A DNA stretch of 64,000 nucleotides from Psychroflexus sediminis (GCF_900099815.1 NZ_FNCW01000010.1:62001-126000); one strand, 5' to 3'. Shown: positions 42,818-52,939, numbered from the stretch's first letter. Translations and numbers: made by a program. Notes: generated by a model not told the origin, from the letters alone.

Positions 42818-45800
42818 ATGAAAATTCTACTGATTTTTTTTTGTTTATTCACCTGCGTAACTTCTTACGCTCAGGGGGGTAAAGTTAATTTAAATTGGGG
42901 TAATGACAATAAAATTGCTGAAAAATCTCTAAATTATACTTATTTATCAGGATTGGACCCTGTTTATTTTGAGTTTGATGAGAGCGAAGGGCGTCTTCTT
43001 TACACCTGTTTTTTTGAAACTAACAGCCCTGGCCTTGTTTTAGAAAACATTAAATCTGAAAGGGTTTCAGGTAAGCTAACGAATAATATTCGTTTAATTC
43101 CACAACGTCTTGATTATAAATTCACTGAGGTTAACTTCCGGGGCAAGCGTAAAATGATTTTAAGGATGAATCCTTTTTTCTATAAAGACAATGTTATTCA
43201 TAAAGTTATTTCTTTTGAAATCACTCCGGCTAAGGGTTTAAACGCTAAGTCCGTTTCGACAGATTCTCGTCCAAAAAACAATATGCAACTAACAAATTCA
43301 ATATTTAGTTCAGAGGGTTTTTTCAAATTTTATGTAGAAGAGACTGGTGTTCATCGCTTGGATTTTTCATTTTTAAGGAATTCAGGGATCGGTGTACCTA
43401 GCATTCCATCTGAAAACCTGAAAATATACGGGCATGGGGGAGGAATGCTTCCTTTAAAAAATGAAGACAATTTATATTTTGACCCACCAGAAATAGCCAT
43501 CCAGGTTTATGACGGCGGTGATGGGATATTCAATCAAGGAGATTATGTTTTATTTTATGCCACGAATACTGAAAGTTGGAGTGAGGAAAATGCGACAAAT
43601 CTCAACCTTTACGCTAAGCGCTCCTATTATTATATGTCTGTAAATTCTAGTGGAGGAAAACGCATGGCTGCTTTGGACGAGCCTTTAGGAACAGCATCCA
43701 AAACATTCACCGAATTTGATGCTTATCAATTTTATGAAGTGGATGAGACTAGCTTATCTCTGGTAGGCAGGCGCTGGTTTGGAGATCGATTTGATATAGA
43801 AACCGAGAGAACTTATACCTTTAATTTTCCAAACTTGGTGCAAAATCAACCCTTACAGCTTGAGGTAAGACTGGGGGCTGTTTCTCCCATAAATTCCTCT
43901 TTTAACTTATCTGTGAATGGCCAGGTTCAGGGAAATCCAATTACTATTTTAGGAACATCAGACAATACACCTTCGCGAGGAGCAGTGCGAAGAACTCAGA
44001 TAAGTTCAAATTCTGATGAGGTCAGTATTGAGTTAGCCTATGCCAAAAATGGAAACCCAGGGGCTTCAGGATTTTTAGATTTCATATCAGTTGAAGGCAA
44101 AAGAGAATTAATCGCTGGAGCAGAGCAGTTTAAATTTTATAATAAAGAAGCGCCGACCTTAAGCGGAGTAGGAGAGTATGTGATTCAAAATGCTTCAGAA
44201 GTTACCCAGGTTTGGGAAATTACAGACCCTATCAACCCGACCTTTGTCACCAATGAAGATCAGTCCCCGATTTTTTCCTTTAACAGCCCTTTGGGTTCCG
44301 AAAGGGAATTTCAGGCGGTTACTTCTTCTTATTTGCGACCTTTACTCGAACCTGGTAATGTTCGGGTGTCTAGACAAAACATTAAGGGCACTATTCTGAC
44401 CGATGCACAAGGTCAGTTTCAAGATCTGGATTACTTGATTATAACCCAATCTTCCTTCATGTCTGCAGCCAACAGATTGGCTCAGTATAGAAGAGAACAT
44501 GATGGGCTGGTTGTCAAAACCTTGGCTGTTGAAGATATTTATGAAGAGTTTAATTCGGGGAAACAGGATATTGGAGCGATAAGAAACCTGGTTAAATATA
44601 TATATGACAATGCATCTTCTCCAGAGAATAGAATTAAGTTTTTAGGAATTATTGGAGATGCTTCTGTAGATTATAAGGATAGGTTACAAAACAATACGAA
44701 TATAGTCCCTACGTTTCAAAGTTTAGGCAGTTTTTCTACCACGGTATCTTCCTTTATGTCCGACGATTATTTTGTAATGATGGATCCGGAGGAAGGAAGG
44801 ATGGATCGAGGTGAATTGATGGACCTTGCTGTAGGAAGGATTTTGGCAGACACTCCTTTTCGTGCAAATGCCATGGTTGATAAAATTATTTCTTCTGAAC
44901 AAAAAGAGTCCTATGATGAATGGAGAAACAACTTTATATTGATTTCAGACGATGCCGATGATGTTAGTGACTTTAGGCTTCAAGTGGATTTGGACAATCT
45001 TGGGGATACAATTTCAAAAAACAAACCTACGGTAAACGTAAAAAAAATTCATTCTGATGCTTTTCAGCAGATAGCCGGAGCAGGTGGAGACCGCTATCCT
45101 GATGTGAATTCAGCGATTACTGATTATATAGAAGTAGGTGCTGCTGTAGTTAACTATTTTGGACATGGAGGTGAAGATGGATTGGCTCAGGAACGTATTG
45201 TGACTCAAACCAACACGCAGAACTGGACTAATCCAGACCGCTATACCTGCTTTGTAACTATCACTTGTGAATTTACAAAGTTTGATAACCCGCTTCGCAT
45301 GACAGGCGGAGAACTTACCTTTTGGAATCAAAACGGGGGAGCCTCTTCACTGGTTACCACCACCAGGGCAATAAGTGTTTTTGCAGGAGTTCAGTTTAAT
45401 AACGTTTTCGCTCCCTACCTCTTCGATTTTGATAATAATGATGAAACTATTGCTGAATCTGTCGCTAGAGCTAAGCGGGGTATTTCTGGAAATGGGAAAA
45501 GAATTGTCTTTTTTGTGGGAGATCCTGCTATGAGATTACCGCTTCCAAAATCCAGGGTTCAACTTAGCAGTATTAATGGTGTGCCGATTTCTCAATTCAG
45601 TGATACTTTGCAGGCTCTTGGAAAATATAAGTTTAAAGGTCAAATAGTAGATGCTAACAACCAGGTGCTTCAAAATTACCAGGGGAATTTATCCGCTGTT
45701 GTTTTTGATAAAAGAATTGAAAGGCAAACTTTAGGAAACGATGGAACACGGATTAACGGTCAGCTGGCTGTCATGGAATTTACGACTTTGGGCGAGAATT

Positions 45801-46648
45801 TGTTTAGGGGACAGGCTAGTGTTGATAATGGAGAATTTGAATTTGAATTTGTTCTGCCTAAGGATACGGGTTTCCCAGTAGATAAGGGAAGAGTGAGTTT
45901 CTATTCTTCAAAAGCAAACGCGCTTGAAGAATACAGTGGCTTCAATACAGAGATTTTGATTGGTGGTTTAAATGAAAACGCTCCGGAAGATAATGAAGGA
46001 CCTGCCATCAGCTTATTCATGAATGATGAAAACTTTGTGAGTGGCGGGATAACCGATGATCAACCTTATATTTTGGCATTGCTCGAAGATGAAAATGGAA
46101 TCAACACAGCTGGAGGTATAGGACATGACTTAGTTGGTATTTTGGATGGTGATGAAGCCAATCCTATAATTCTGAATGAATATTATGAAGCAGAGCAGGA
46201 TGATTATACCAAAGGAAAAGTGTATTACAGACTAAGTGATCTGGAAGATGGGGAACATACCCTAAGCATAAAAGCTTGGGATGTGTATAATAATTCTCAT
46301 ACTCAAGATATTCGGTTTATAGTTGCTGGAGATGATGAACTCAAAATTACCCGCGTCCTCAATTACCCAAATCCTTTTATTGATTATACTGAGTTCTGGT
46401 TTAATCACAATCGTCCCTTTGAGCCTCTTGAGGTGATGGTGCAGGTGTTTACCGTTACAGGCAAGTTGGTCTGGACTCAAAATCAAATTGCGAATACCAG
46501 CGGTTTTCTCTTCAGGGGCATGAGTTGGGATGGACGAGATGATTTTGGAGATAAAATCGGAAAAGGGGTATATGTTTATAAGCTTACCGTAAAATCAAAC
46601 CTGACTAATCACAAAGTTGAAAAATATGAAAAACTTGTCATCTTATAA
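42818..46648 (+). CDS. porU: type IX secretion sortase PorU (C25 family)
   Basis: About 1276 residues; ATG at 42818 begins a signal peptide (MKILLIFFCLFTCVTSYAQ). PorU is the outer-membrane gingipain-like sortase that removes the C-terminal T9SS signal from cargo. The C25 domain spans about 530-930: YLIITQSSF, DDYFVMMDPEEG, then the catalytic His in VNYFGHGGEDGL and Cys in VTITCEFTKFDNP. The C-terminus has the NYPNPFIDYTEFWF motif and an Ig-like end with GKGVYVYKLTVKS. porV follows. Confidence 0.95.
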   Translation: MKILLIFFCLFTCVTSYAQGGKVNLNWGNDNKIAEKSLNYTYLSGLDPVYFEFDESEGRLLYTCFFETNSPGLVLENIKSERVSGKLTNNIRLIPQRLDYKFTEVNFRGKRKMILRMNPFFYKDNVIHKVISFEITPAKGLNAKSVSTDSRPKNNMQLTNSIFSSEGFFKFYVEETGVHRLDFSFLRNSGIGVPSIPSENLKIYGHGGGMLPLKNEDNLYFDPPEIAIQVYDGGDGIFNQGDYVLFYATNTESWSEENATNLNLYAKRSYYYMSVNSSGGKRMAALDEPLGTASKTFTEFDAYQFYEVDETSLSLVGRRWFGDRFDIETERTYTFNFPNLVQNQPLQLEVRLGAVSPINSSFNLSVNGQVQGNPITILGTSDNTPSRGAVRRTQISSNSDEVSIELAYAKNGNPGASGFLDFISVEGKRELIAGAEQFKFYNKEAPTLSGVGEYVIQNASEVTQVWEITDPINPTFVTNEDQSPIFSFNSPLGSEREFQAVTSSYLRPLLEPGNVRVSRQNIKGTILTDAQGQFQDLDYLIITQSSFMSAANRLAQYRREHDGLVVKTLAVEDIYEEFNSGKQDIGAIRNLVKYIYDNASSPENRIKFLGIIGDASVDYKDRLQNNTNIVPTFQSLGSFSTTVSSFMSDDYFVMMDPEEGRMDRGELMDLAVGRILADTPFRANAMVDKIISSEQKESYDEWRNNFILISDDADDVSDFRLQVDLDNLGDTISKNKPTVNVKKIHSDAFQQIAGAGGDRYPDVNSAITDYIEVGAAVVNYFGHGGEDGLAQERIVTQTNTQNWTNPDRYTCFVTITCEFTKFDNPLRMTGGELTFWNQNGGASSLVTTTRAISVFAGVQFNNVFAPYLFDFDNNDETIAESVARAKRGISGNGKRIVFFVGDPAMRLPLPKSRVQLSSINGVPISQFSDTLQALGKYKFKGQIVDANNQVLQNYQGNLSAVVFDKRIERQTLGNDGTRINGQLAVMEFTTLGENLFRGQASVDNGEFEFEFVLPKDTGFPVDKGRVSFYSSKANALEEYSGFNTEILIGGLNENAPEDNEGPAISLFMNDENFVSGGITDDQPYILALLEDENGINTAGGIGHDLVGILDGDEANPIILNEYYEAEQDDYTKGKVYYRLSDLEDGEHTLSIKAWDVYNNSHTQDIRFIVAGDDELKITRVLNYPNPFIDYTEFWFNHNRPFEPLEVMVQVFTVTGKLVWTQNQIANTSGFLFRGMSWDGRDDFGDKIGKGVYVYKLTVKSNLTNHKVEKYEKLVIL

Positions 46649-46679
46649 TTTATATATATTTGCTAACTCAATATTCTCT

Positions 46680-47846
46680 ATGAAATCATTACCGCTACTG
46701 ATACTGGTTTTTTTATTCGTATCCAAAACTACGTTTTCACAAGATGATCGCCGTGTTATTACCACGGGTGTTCCTTTTCTACTTATTGCCGCTGATGCCA
46801 GATCTTCCGGTATGGGAGACCAGGGTGTTGCAACGCCTGTAGATGCTTTTTCTCAGCAGTGGAACGCTGCAAAATATACCTTTTCAGAAACCAAAACAGG
46901 AATAGGTTTGTCCTATACGCCTTACCTTAGAGAGTTGGTTAACGATGTTAATATTGCTAATTTATCTTATTTCAACAGAATAAATGAAAGAAGTGCTTTT
47001 GCAGCCAGTATTCGTTATTTTGATCTTGGAGAAATAGAATTGAGGCAAACAGCAGATCAGCTTCCTAACATAGCGAATCCCAACGAATTTGCTATTGATC
47101 TAAGTTATTCATTAAGGCTAAGTGAGGAGTTATCCATGGCTGTAACCGGGCGTTATATAAATTCTAATTTAAGAATTCCTACAGGAATTGCAGAGGCAGA
47201 TGCTGCCAGTGGTTTTGGAGCAGATATATCTATGTTTTACAGAAGTGAAGAGAAATTTTATAAAGATTTCAATGGTCGCTGGAGAGGTGGATTGTCCATA
47301 AGTAACATTGGCCCGAAGATAAAATATGATGATGTGGGTCAGGAAAATTTCCTGCCTACCAATTTTAAAGCCGGGGCAGGATTTGATTTTATCTTGGATG
47401 CTGCCAATACCATTGGTGTACATGTTGAATTTAATAAGTTATTGGTGCCAACCCCACCTAGGTTTGAAACTGAAAATGGACAGTTAACACCTGAAGGTCA
47501 GCAGGCATTTCTGGACTATTCAAATCAGAGTGCTTTAGGATCTATTTTTTCTTCCTGGACCGATGCTCCTGACGGCTTTTCTGAAGAACTAAAAGAGATT
47601 ACCTGGGCACTTGGTGCGGAATACTGGTTTGAGGATAGTTTTGCCTTAAGGTTAGGCTACTTCAATGAGTCTCAGGATAAAGGGTTTAGAAAATTTTTAA
47701 CCATGGGGGCTGGGTTTAAATATTCAGCTATCAATATCGATGTGTCTTACCTGTTTTCAACTTCAACAGTGCAGAATCCCCTCGAAGGCACTTTGAGGTT
47801 TGGGTTGACCTTTAATATTGGAGATAATACCTATATTGAATATTAA
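46680..47846 (+). CDS. porV: type IX secretion outer-membrane protein PorV
   Basis: About 388 residues from MKSLPLLILVFLF, with a signal peptide ending TTFSQ; the earlier in-frame ATG at 46617 lies inside porU. It is a FadL-like beta-barrel: PFLLIAADARSSGMGDQGVATPVDAFSQQWNAAKY (about 27-61) is the family's N-terminal motif, and the end LEGTLRFGLTFNIGDN fits a barrel. PorV binds T9SS cargo and passes it to PorU. The next hairpin terminates the pair. Confidence 0.94.
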   Translation: MKSLPLLILVFLFVSKTTFSQDDRRVITTGVPFLLIAADARSSGMGDQGVATPVDAFSQQWNAAKYTFSETKTGIGLSYTPYLRELVNDVNIANLSYFNRINERSAFAASIRYFDLGEIELRQTADQLPNIANPNEFAIDLSYSLRLSEELSMAVTGRYINSNLRIPTGIAEADAASGFGADISMFYRSEEKFYKDFNGRWRGGLSISNIGPKIKYDDVGQENFLPTNFKAGAGFDFILDAANTIGVHVEFNKLLVPTPPRFETENGQLTPEGQQAFLDYSNQSALGSIFSSWTDAPDGFSEELKEITWALGAEYWFEDSFALRLGYFNESQDKGFRKFLTMGAGFKYSAINIDVSYLFSTSTVQNPLEGTLRFGLTFNIGDNTYIEY

Positions 47847-47870
47847 CTCTATATTTGTTAGAAACATTTG

Positions 47871-47903
47871 AAAAAAAGTATCAAGATAATTGATACTTTT
47901 TTT
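47871..47903 (+). terminator. rho-independent terminator after porV
   Basis: AAAAAAAGTATCAA (47871-47884) pairs with TTGATACTTTTTTT (47890-47903) around GATAA. The stem is perfect over 14 bp and ends in seven T. Confidence 0.88.
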
Positions 47904-47924
47904 GTCTCTAAGAAGATCAGTATT

Positions 47925-48407
47925 ATGACAGAAAAGCAAATAAGTACTAGCCTGCAACTCTTTGATTCAGTTTCCGAACTTCCAGACCAAATTCAGAAGT
48001 TGATGCATAAAGCTGTGGAAGCTAGGCTGACGGCCTATGCTCCTTATTCCAAATTTAAAGTGGGTGCAGCATTGTTATTAGAAAATGGGGAAGTGGTTGC
48101 GGGTAGCAATCAAGAAAATGCATCTTATCCTTCAGGCCTTTGTGCAGAACGTACGGCGATATATGCTGCTGGAGCCAATTATCCTGACCAAAAAATAAAA
48201 GCTTTGGCGATAACAGCAACCTCCGAAAAACACGATGTGCTGGAGCCTGTTGCGCCCTGTGGTGCCTGTCGGCAAGCTATTGCAGAATATGAGCAAAAAC
48301 AAAATGAACCCATTTCAATATATTTTACGGGAACCAGCGGTAAAGTGATCGGTGTGAAGTCGCTTTTGGAAATATTACCTCTGGCGTTTAACAATAAATT
48401 TCTTTAG
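47925..48407 (+). CDS. cdd: cytidine deaminase
   Basis: About 160 residues from MTEKQISTS; a longer start at 47868 would lie on the porV terminator. It deaminates cytidine and deoxycytidine in pyrimidine salvage. YSKFKVGAALLLENG (about 41-55) is the substrate motif, CAERTAIYAAG (about 73-83) has the zinc Cys and catalytic Glu, and PCGACRQAIAEY (about 108-119) supplies the two other zinc Cys. Length is normal for the tetrameric class. Confidence 0.94.
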   Translation: MTEKQISTSLQLFDSVSELPDQIQKLMHKAVEARLTAYAPYSKFKVGAALLLENGEVVAGSNQENASYPSGLCAERTAIYAAGANYPDQKIKALAITATSEKHDVLEPVAPCGACRQAIAEYEQKQNEPISIYFTGTSGKVIGVKSLLEILPLAFNNKFL

Positions 48408-48449
48408 ACTTAATACACCTAAAGTATTTTCAATTCTTACATAAAGTAT

Positions 48450-48457
48450 TACTTTTG
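48450..48457 (+). promoter_or_regulatory. pdhA: -7 box (TACTTTTG) for pdhA
   Basis: TACTTTTG fits TAnnTTTG. It is 35 bases before the pdhA ATG. The -33 position shows only a TTTT/TTTC sequence. Confidence 0.35.
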
Positions 48458-48492
48458 TAATTCTGTTTTATAACGTAGAAAAAAAGCTGTAC

Positions 48493-49491
48493 ATGAAAAA
48501 AATAACAAAAAAAACCTATTTGAAGTGGTATGAAGACATGCTGTTTTGGAGAAAGTTTGAAGATAAATTGGCTCAGGTTTACATCCAACAAAAGGTAAGG
48601 GGTTTTTTGCATCTTTATAACGGGCAAGAAGCGATTTTAGCTGGAGCTTTGCATGTCATGGATTTGAAGAAAGATAAAATGATTACAGCTTACAGAAACC
48701 ACGTACAGCCCATAGGAATGGGAGTGGATCCCAAAAGAGTGATGGCAGAGCTATACGGCAAAAAAACAGGGACTTCTCAAGGTTTGGGTGGATCGATGCA
48801 TATCTTTTCAAAAGAACATAGATTTTATGGCGGTCACGGAATAGTTGGAGGACAAATCCCTCTAGGAGCCGGCTTAGCTTTTGCAGATAAATATTTCAAC
48901 ACCAATGCAGTGACGCTATGTTTTCTTGGCGATGGAGCAGCAAGACAGGGTTCTTTGCACGAGACCTTAAACATGGCTACCAACTGGAATCTGCCAGTTG
49001 TTTTCTGTGTTGAAAACAATGGATACGCCATGGGAACTTCTGTTAAAAGAACCTCCAGTCACGAAGATATCTGGAGACTTGGCTTAGGCTATGAGATGCC
49101 TTGTGGTCCTGTGGATGCCATGGATCCTACCAAAGTAGCTGAAGCTTTGGATGAAGCTATTACCAGAGCAAGGGCAGGAAAAGGACCTACTTTCTTAGAT
49201 TTAAAAACCTACAGGTACAGAGGACATTCCATGAGTGATGCTCAAAAATACAGAACGAAAGACGAAGTAGAAGAATATCAAAAAATAGATCCAATATCCA
49301 AGATTAAAAAGATTTTGCTGGATAAAGAGTACGCAACAAAAGAGGACATAAAGAAGATTGATAAACGGGTAAAAGACAAAGTGAGCGAGTGTGAAAAATT
49401 TGCGGACGAGTCAGATTTCCCAGACAAAAACGTCATGTATGACGTGGTATACGAGCAAGAAGATTATCCTTTCATTTCTCACAAATTATAA
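48493..49491 (+). CDS. pdhA: pyruvate dehydrogenase E1 component, alpha subunit
   Basis: A 332-residue thiamine-diphosphate enzyme subunit. GGSMHIFSKEHRFYGGHGIVGGQIPLGAG (about 98-126) and the ThDP motif GDGAARQGSLHETLNMATNWNLPVVFCVENNGYAMGTS (about 144-181) are diagnostic, and YRYRGHSMSD (about 241-250) is the phosphorylation-loop region. The beta subunit is not adjacent. The next gene, 4 bases away, encodes E2. Confidence 0.95.
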   Translation: MKKITKKTYLKWYEDMLFWRKFEDKLAQVYIQQKVRGFLHLYNGQEAILAGALHVMDLKKDKMITAYRNHVQPIGMGVDPKRVMAELYGKKTGTSQGLGGSMHIFSKEHRFYGGHGIVGGQIPLGAGLAFADKYFNTNAVTLCFLGDGAARQGSLHETLNMATNWNLPVVFCVENNGYAMGTSVKRTSSHEDIWRLGLGYEMPCGPVDAMDPTKVAEALDEAITRARAGKGPTFLDLKTYRYRGHSMSDAQKYRTKDEVEEYQKIDPISKIKKILLDKEYATKEDIKKIDKRVKDKVSECEKFADESDFPDKNVMYDVVYEQEDYPFISHKL

Positions 49492-49495
49492 GTAG

Positions 49496-51202
49496 ATGGC
49501 TGAAGTAGTAAATATGCCCAGATTAAGTGACACCATGGAAGAAGGTGTTGTGGCAAAATGGTTAAAGCAAAAAGGAGATAAAGTAGAAGAAGGAGACATT
49601 TTAGCTGAAATCGAAACCGATAAAGCGACGATGGAATTTGAATCTTTTCATGATGGTGTGCTTTTGCACATCGGTGTAGAAGAGGGTGAAGGTGCTCCTG
49701 TAGATTCGCTTCTGGCCATTATTGGAGAAGAAGGAGAAGATATTGATGACTTGATAAAAGAGGCTGAAAATGAAGGTTCATCAGAAGATAGCTCTGAATC
49801 TCAAGAGAAGAAGGCATCAGAGGATGATTCATCTGAAGAAGCTGAAATCGATGCTGGCGAGGAAGAACAGGGAGATCTTCCTGATGGCGTAGAAGTTGTT
49901 ACCATGCCAAGGTTAAGCGATACCATGGAGGAAGGAACCGTGGCTAACTGGCTGAAATCTGTTGGTGATGATGTGGAAGAAGGCGATATTTTGGCTGAAA
50001 TCGAAACCGATAAAGCGACGATGGAATTTGAATCTTTCTATACTGGGAAATTGTTGCACATCGGTATAGAGGAAGGTGAATCTGCTCCTGTAGATGACGT
50101 ATTGGCTATAATTGGCCCAGATGGGACAGATGTAGACCAGATATTGAAATCTTTAAAATCAGGAGGAAAACCATCTTCTGATTCTAAAAAAGAATCTAAA
50201 GACAAGACCCCTAAGGAAACGAAAACGGAAGATAAGCCTTCACAGTCCAGCGCACAAGATAAGTCTGGTGACGAGGATGCCGATAATACAGATGATCAAG
50301 GAAGAATACTAGCCTCACCTTTAGCTAAAAAAATAGCTGAAGATAAAGGTGTAGACTTGAGAAAGGTCAAGGGCTCCGGAGATCATGGGAGAATCGTGAA
50401 AAAAGATGTGGAAGACTTTAAGCCTTCTGCAGAAACGACACAGAAAGAAGCCTCACAAGCCGAACAACTTAAACAAGAAGAAGCTGCGCCAGCACCAAAA
50501 GTGTACACCCCGGCGGGGGATGAATCTTTTGAAGAGGTGAAGAATTCTCAAATGAGAAAAACCATAGCTAAGCGCTTGTTAGAATCTAAGAATTCAGCAC
50601 CGCATTATTACCTCAATATCGAAGTGGATATGGAGAATGCAATGGCTTCCAGATCACATATCAACGAGATGCCGGATGTGAAAGTTTCTTTTAACGATCT
50701 TGTAATCAAAGCTTCCGCAATGGCTTTAAGAAAACATCCACAAGTCAATTCTTCATGGGATGGCGAAACGACAAAGCTTGCTAACCACATTCATGTAGGG
50801 GTTGCTGTTGCTGTAGAAGAAGGGCTTTTGGTTCCTGTTTTAGAATTTGCAGACCAGCAAAGTCTGACTCAGATCGGAGGTAATGTGAAAAATTTAGCTT
50901 CAAAAGCTAAAAACAAAAAATTGCAGCCCAACGAAATGGAAGGCAGTACTTTTACAGTCTCTAATTTGGGAATGTTTGGTATTACAGAGTTTACAAGTAT
51001 TATCAACCAGCCAAACTCTGCTATTCTTTCTGTGGGAACCATCGTTGAAAAACCTGTGGTTAAACATGGTGAAATAGTTGTCGGGCACACGATGACACTT
51101 ACTTTAGCATGTGACCATAGAACAGTTGATGGTGCTACGGGTGCTAAGTTTCTCCAAACCTTAAAAACCTATCTGGAGAATCCGGTCACTATGTTAGCAT
51201 AG
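49496..51202 (+). CDS. pdhC: pyruvate dehydrogenase E2 component (dihydrolipoyl acetyltransferase)
   Basis: A 568-residue E2 with two lipoyl domains, each carrying the lipoylated Lys in EIETDKATMEFES (about 35-47 and 165-177). Acidic linkers follow, then the E3/E1-binding domain (ASPLAKKIAEDKGVDLRKVKGSGDHGRIVKKDVE, about 272-305) and the catalytic domain ending with the active-site motif DHRTVDGATGAKFL. It forms the core of the complex and passes acetyl groups to CoA. A 44-base exact repeat links the two lipoyl domains. Confidence 0.95.
   Translation: MAEVVNMPRLSDTMEEGVVAKWLKQKGDKVEEGDILAEIETDKATMEFESFHDGVLLHIGVEEGEGAPVDSLLAIIGEEGEDIDDLIKEAENEGSSEDSSESQEKKASEDDSSEEAEIDAGEEEQGDLPDGVEVVTMPRLSDTMEEGTVANWLKSVGDDVEEGDILAEIETDKATMEFESFYTGKLLHIGIEEGESAPVDDVLAIIGPDGTDVDQILKSLKSGGKPSSDSKKESKDKTPKETKTEDKPSQSSAQDKSGDEDADNTDDQGRILASPLAKKIAEDKGVDLRKVKGSGDHGRIVKKDVEDFKPSAETTQKEASQAEQLKQEEAAPAPKVYTPAGDESFEEVKNSQMRKTIAKRLLESKNSAPHYYLNIEVDMENAMASRSHINEMPDVKVSFNDLVIKASAMALRKHPQVNSSWDGETTKLANHIHVGVAVAVEEGLLVPVLEFADQQSLTQIGGNVKNLASKAKNKKLQPNEMEGSTFTVSNLGMFGITEFTSIINQPNSAILSVGTIVEKPVVKHGEIVVGHTMTLTLACDHRTVDGATGAKFLQTLKTYLENPVTMLA
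49604..49647 (+). repeat. 44-bp exact direct repeat, copy 1 (lipoyl domain 1)
   Basis: Identical to 49994-50037, starting at GCTGAAATCGAAACC and covering the lipoyl-lysine motif. Synonymous positions are identical as well. Confidence 0.9.
49994..50037 (+). repeat. 44-bp exact direct repeat, copy 2 (lipoyl domain 2)
   Basis: Second copy of the repeat at 49604-49647, 390 bases away, in the same codon phase. Confidence 0.9.
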
Positions 51203-51225
51203 TTGCTGTTATACAGAAACAACCT

Positions 51226-51268
51226 ACTGCCTTTTTAGACTTTTAATAGGTCTTTAAAGGCAGTTTTT
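51226..51268 (+). terminator. rho-independent terminator after the pdhA-pdhC operon
   Basis: ACTGCCTTT (51226-51234) pairs with AAAGGCAGT (51256-51264), with an inner AGAC/GTCT stem, and ends in a T run. Confidence 0.82.
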
Positions 51269-51281
51269 ATATATTCACTTT

Positions 51282-52250
51282 ATGAAAAAAATTATTATCA
51301 CCCTTTGCATAGGTTCACTTTTAGCCTTCTCTTGTAAAAATTCAACGCAAGATGAGAAAAAAGAAAATTCAGAAGCATCAGATAAAATCGAGTTTGAATA
51401 TACCGCAGAATCAGCTCTCAAAGAGATAACTTCCGATGAGTTTATGGGCAGGGACACAGGTTCAGATGGTATTGAAGAAGCTGCGTTTTACATTGAAAAT
51501 TCCTTTCAGGAATTTGGTGTGAAACCTTACTTCGAAACCTATAAGGATTCTTTCAAACTGAAAGAAATAGAAGGTTACAATGTGGTGGGTGTTTTGAAAG
51601 CTGATCAACCGAATGATTTAAGCCCACTTATTATTGGTGCTCATTACGATCATATAGGAATTGTTGAAGCAGTAGATAACGACAGCATTGCTAATGGAGC
51701 CAATGATAATGCAACGGGAACTGTCGCTGTTCTTGAACTTGCTAAGTTCTTATCCAGCCAGGAATTGAAGCGCGATGTTATTTTTGCGCTCTTTTCTGCG
51801 GAGGAAAATGGCCTGGTTGGTGCAAGGCATTTAGCGACTAAACTGAAAGTTCAAAATACAGAACCTTATCTTGTCTTTAATATTGAAATGCTGGGGGCTC
51901 CAATGAAGGATAAGCCCTATCGTGCCTACGTCACTGGTTATGACATGTCAAATCTCGCTGAGGTGTTCAATAGTTTTTATGAAGGCCAGGATGCATTTTT
52001 AGGATTTTTACCTCAGGCTGCTGAGTACAATCTGTTTAAAAGAAGTGATAATTATCCGTTTTATGAGGTTTTCAAAATACCGGCTCATACCATCAGTTCT
52101 TTTGATTTTACCAACTATGAGTATTATCATCATGTCAATGACGAGTTTGAAGAGCTCGACCTAGACGCTTATTTAAAATTAGTCGACGACTTAAAGCCTG
52201 GAGTTTTGCAATTAATCAATTCCACCGAAACCACCGTAAAACTAAAGTAA
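51282..52250 (+). CDS. M28-family zinc aminopeptidase, lipoprotein
   Basis: A 322-residue peptidase with a lipoprotein signal (LLAFSCKNS, Cys near 18). Zinc ligands: GAHYDHIG (about 114-121), ANDNATGTVAVLELA (about 138-152) and SAEENGLVGARHLA (about 179-192), with a late His in YYHHVNDEFEELD. It probably removes N-terminal residues from peptides in the periplasm or at the membrane. The stop overlaps the next ATG by 1 base. Confidence 0.9.
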   Translation: MKKIIITLCIGSLLAFSCKNSTQDEKKENSEASDKIEFEYTAESALKEITSDEFMGRDTGSDGIEEAAFYIENSFQEFGVKPYFETYKDSFKLKEIEGYNVVGVLKADQPNDLSPLIIGAHYDHIGIVEAVDNDSIANGANDNATGTVAVLELAKFLSSQELKRDVIFALFSAEENGLVGARHLATKLKVQNTEPYLVFNIEMLGAPMKDKPYRAYVTGYDMSNLAEVFNSFYEGQDAFLGFLPQAAEYNLFKRSDNYPFYEVFKIPAHTISSFDFTNYEYYHHVNDEFEELDLDAYLKLVDDLKPGVLQLINSTETTVKLK

Positions 52251-52933
52251 TGTCAAAAACCATAGTGATCACAGGAACAAGTCGCGGTATTGGCTTTGAA
52301 CTTGTTAAGCTTTTTGCTGCTGAAGGTCATACTGTATTTGCCCTATCCAGAAACGATAAGCCTGTAAGTGCTCTGAATCTTGAAAATGTGTTTTCTTTTT
52401 CCTGCGATCTCAGCGATTCTTCTCAGGTTTCTGAAGTGGCTGAACAGATAAAATCCCAGGTCAGCTCTGTGGACATATTGATTAATAACGCAGGTCAATT
52501 TTTAAAGCAGGACTTTAAAGATACCAGACTTGAAGATGTGAGAAGCGTATATGAAACAAACGTATTTTCAGTTTTCGATTTGACGCATCAGTTGCTTCCG
52601 GCGATGAAGGATTCTACACATGTGGTTACCATCAGTAGCATGGGTGGCGTGCAGGGGAGCATGAAATTTCCCGGACTTGCGGCTTACAGCTCAAGCAAAG
52701 CAGCGGTCATCACCTTAACTGAATTACTTGCTGAAGAATACAAAGAAAACGGGCCTTCTTTCAATGTCCTGGCCTTGGGGGCAGTTCAAACTGAAATGCT
52801 AGAAGAAGCCTTTCCAGGTTTGCAGGCTCCCAATTCAGCACTGGAAATGGCAGAATATATCAAAGGCTTTTCAGAAAACGGTCAGCGTTTTTACAACGGA
52901 AAATTATTGCAAGTTTCAAGTTCTACCCCTTAA
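52250..52933 (+). CDS. short-chain dehydrogenase/reductase
   Basis: A 227-residue SDR. The nucleotide motif TGTSRGIG (8-15), DILINNAGQ (about 77-85), the catalytic Ser in SSMGG (about 130) and YSSSKAA (about 149-155) are all present. It oxidises or reduces an unknown alcohol or ketone with NAD(P). Coupled to the peptidase gene upstream and 6 bases before the SprT-like gene. Confidence 0.9.
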   Translation: MSKTIVITGTSRGIGFELVKLFAAEGHTVFALSRNDKPVSALNLENVFSFSCDLSDSSQVSEVAEQIKSQVSSVDILINNAGQFLKQDFKDTRLEDVRSVYETNVFSVFDLTHQLLPAMKDSTHVVTISSMGGVQGSMKFPGLAAYSSSKAAVITLTELLAEEYKENGPSFNVLALGAVQTEMLEEAFPGLQAPNSALEMAEYIKGFSENGQRFYNGKLLQVSSSTP

Positions 52934-52939
52934 CATAGA

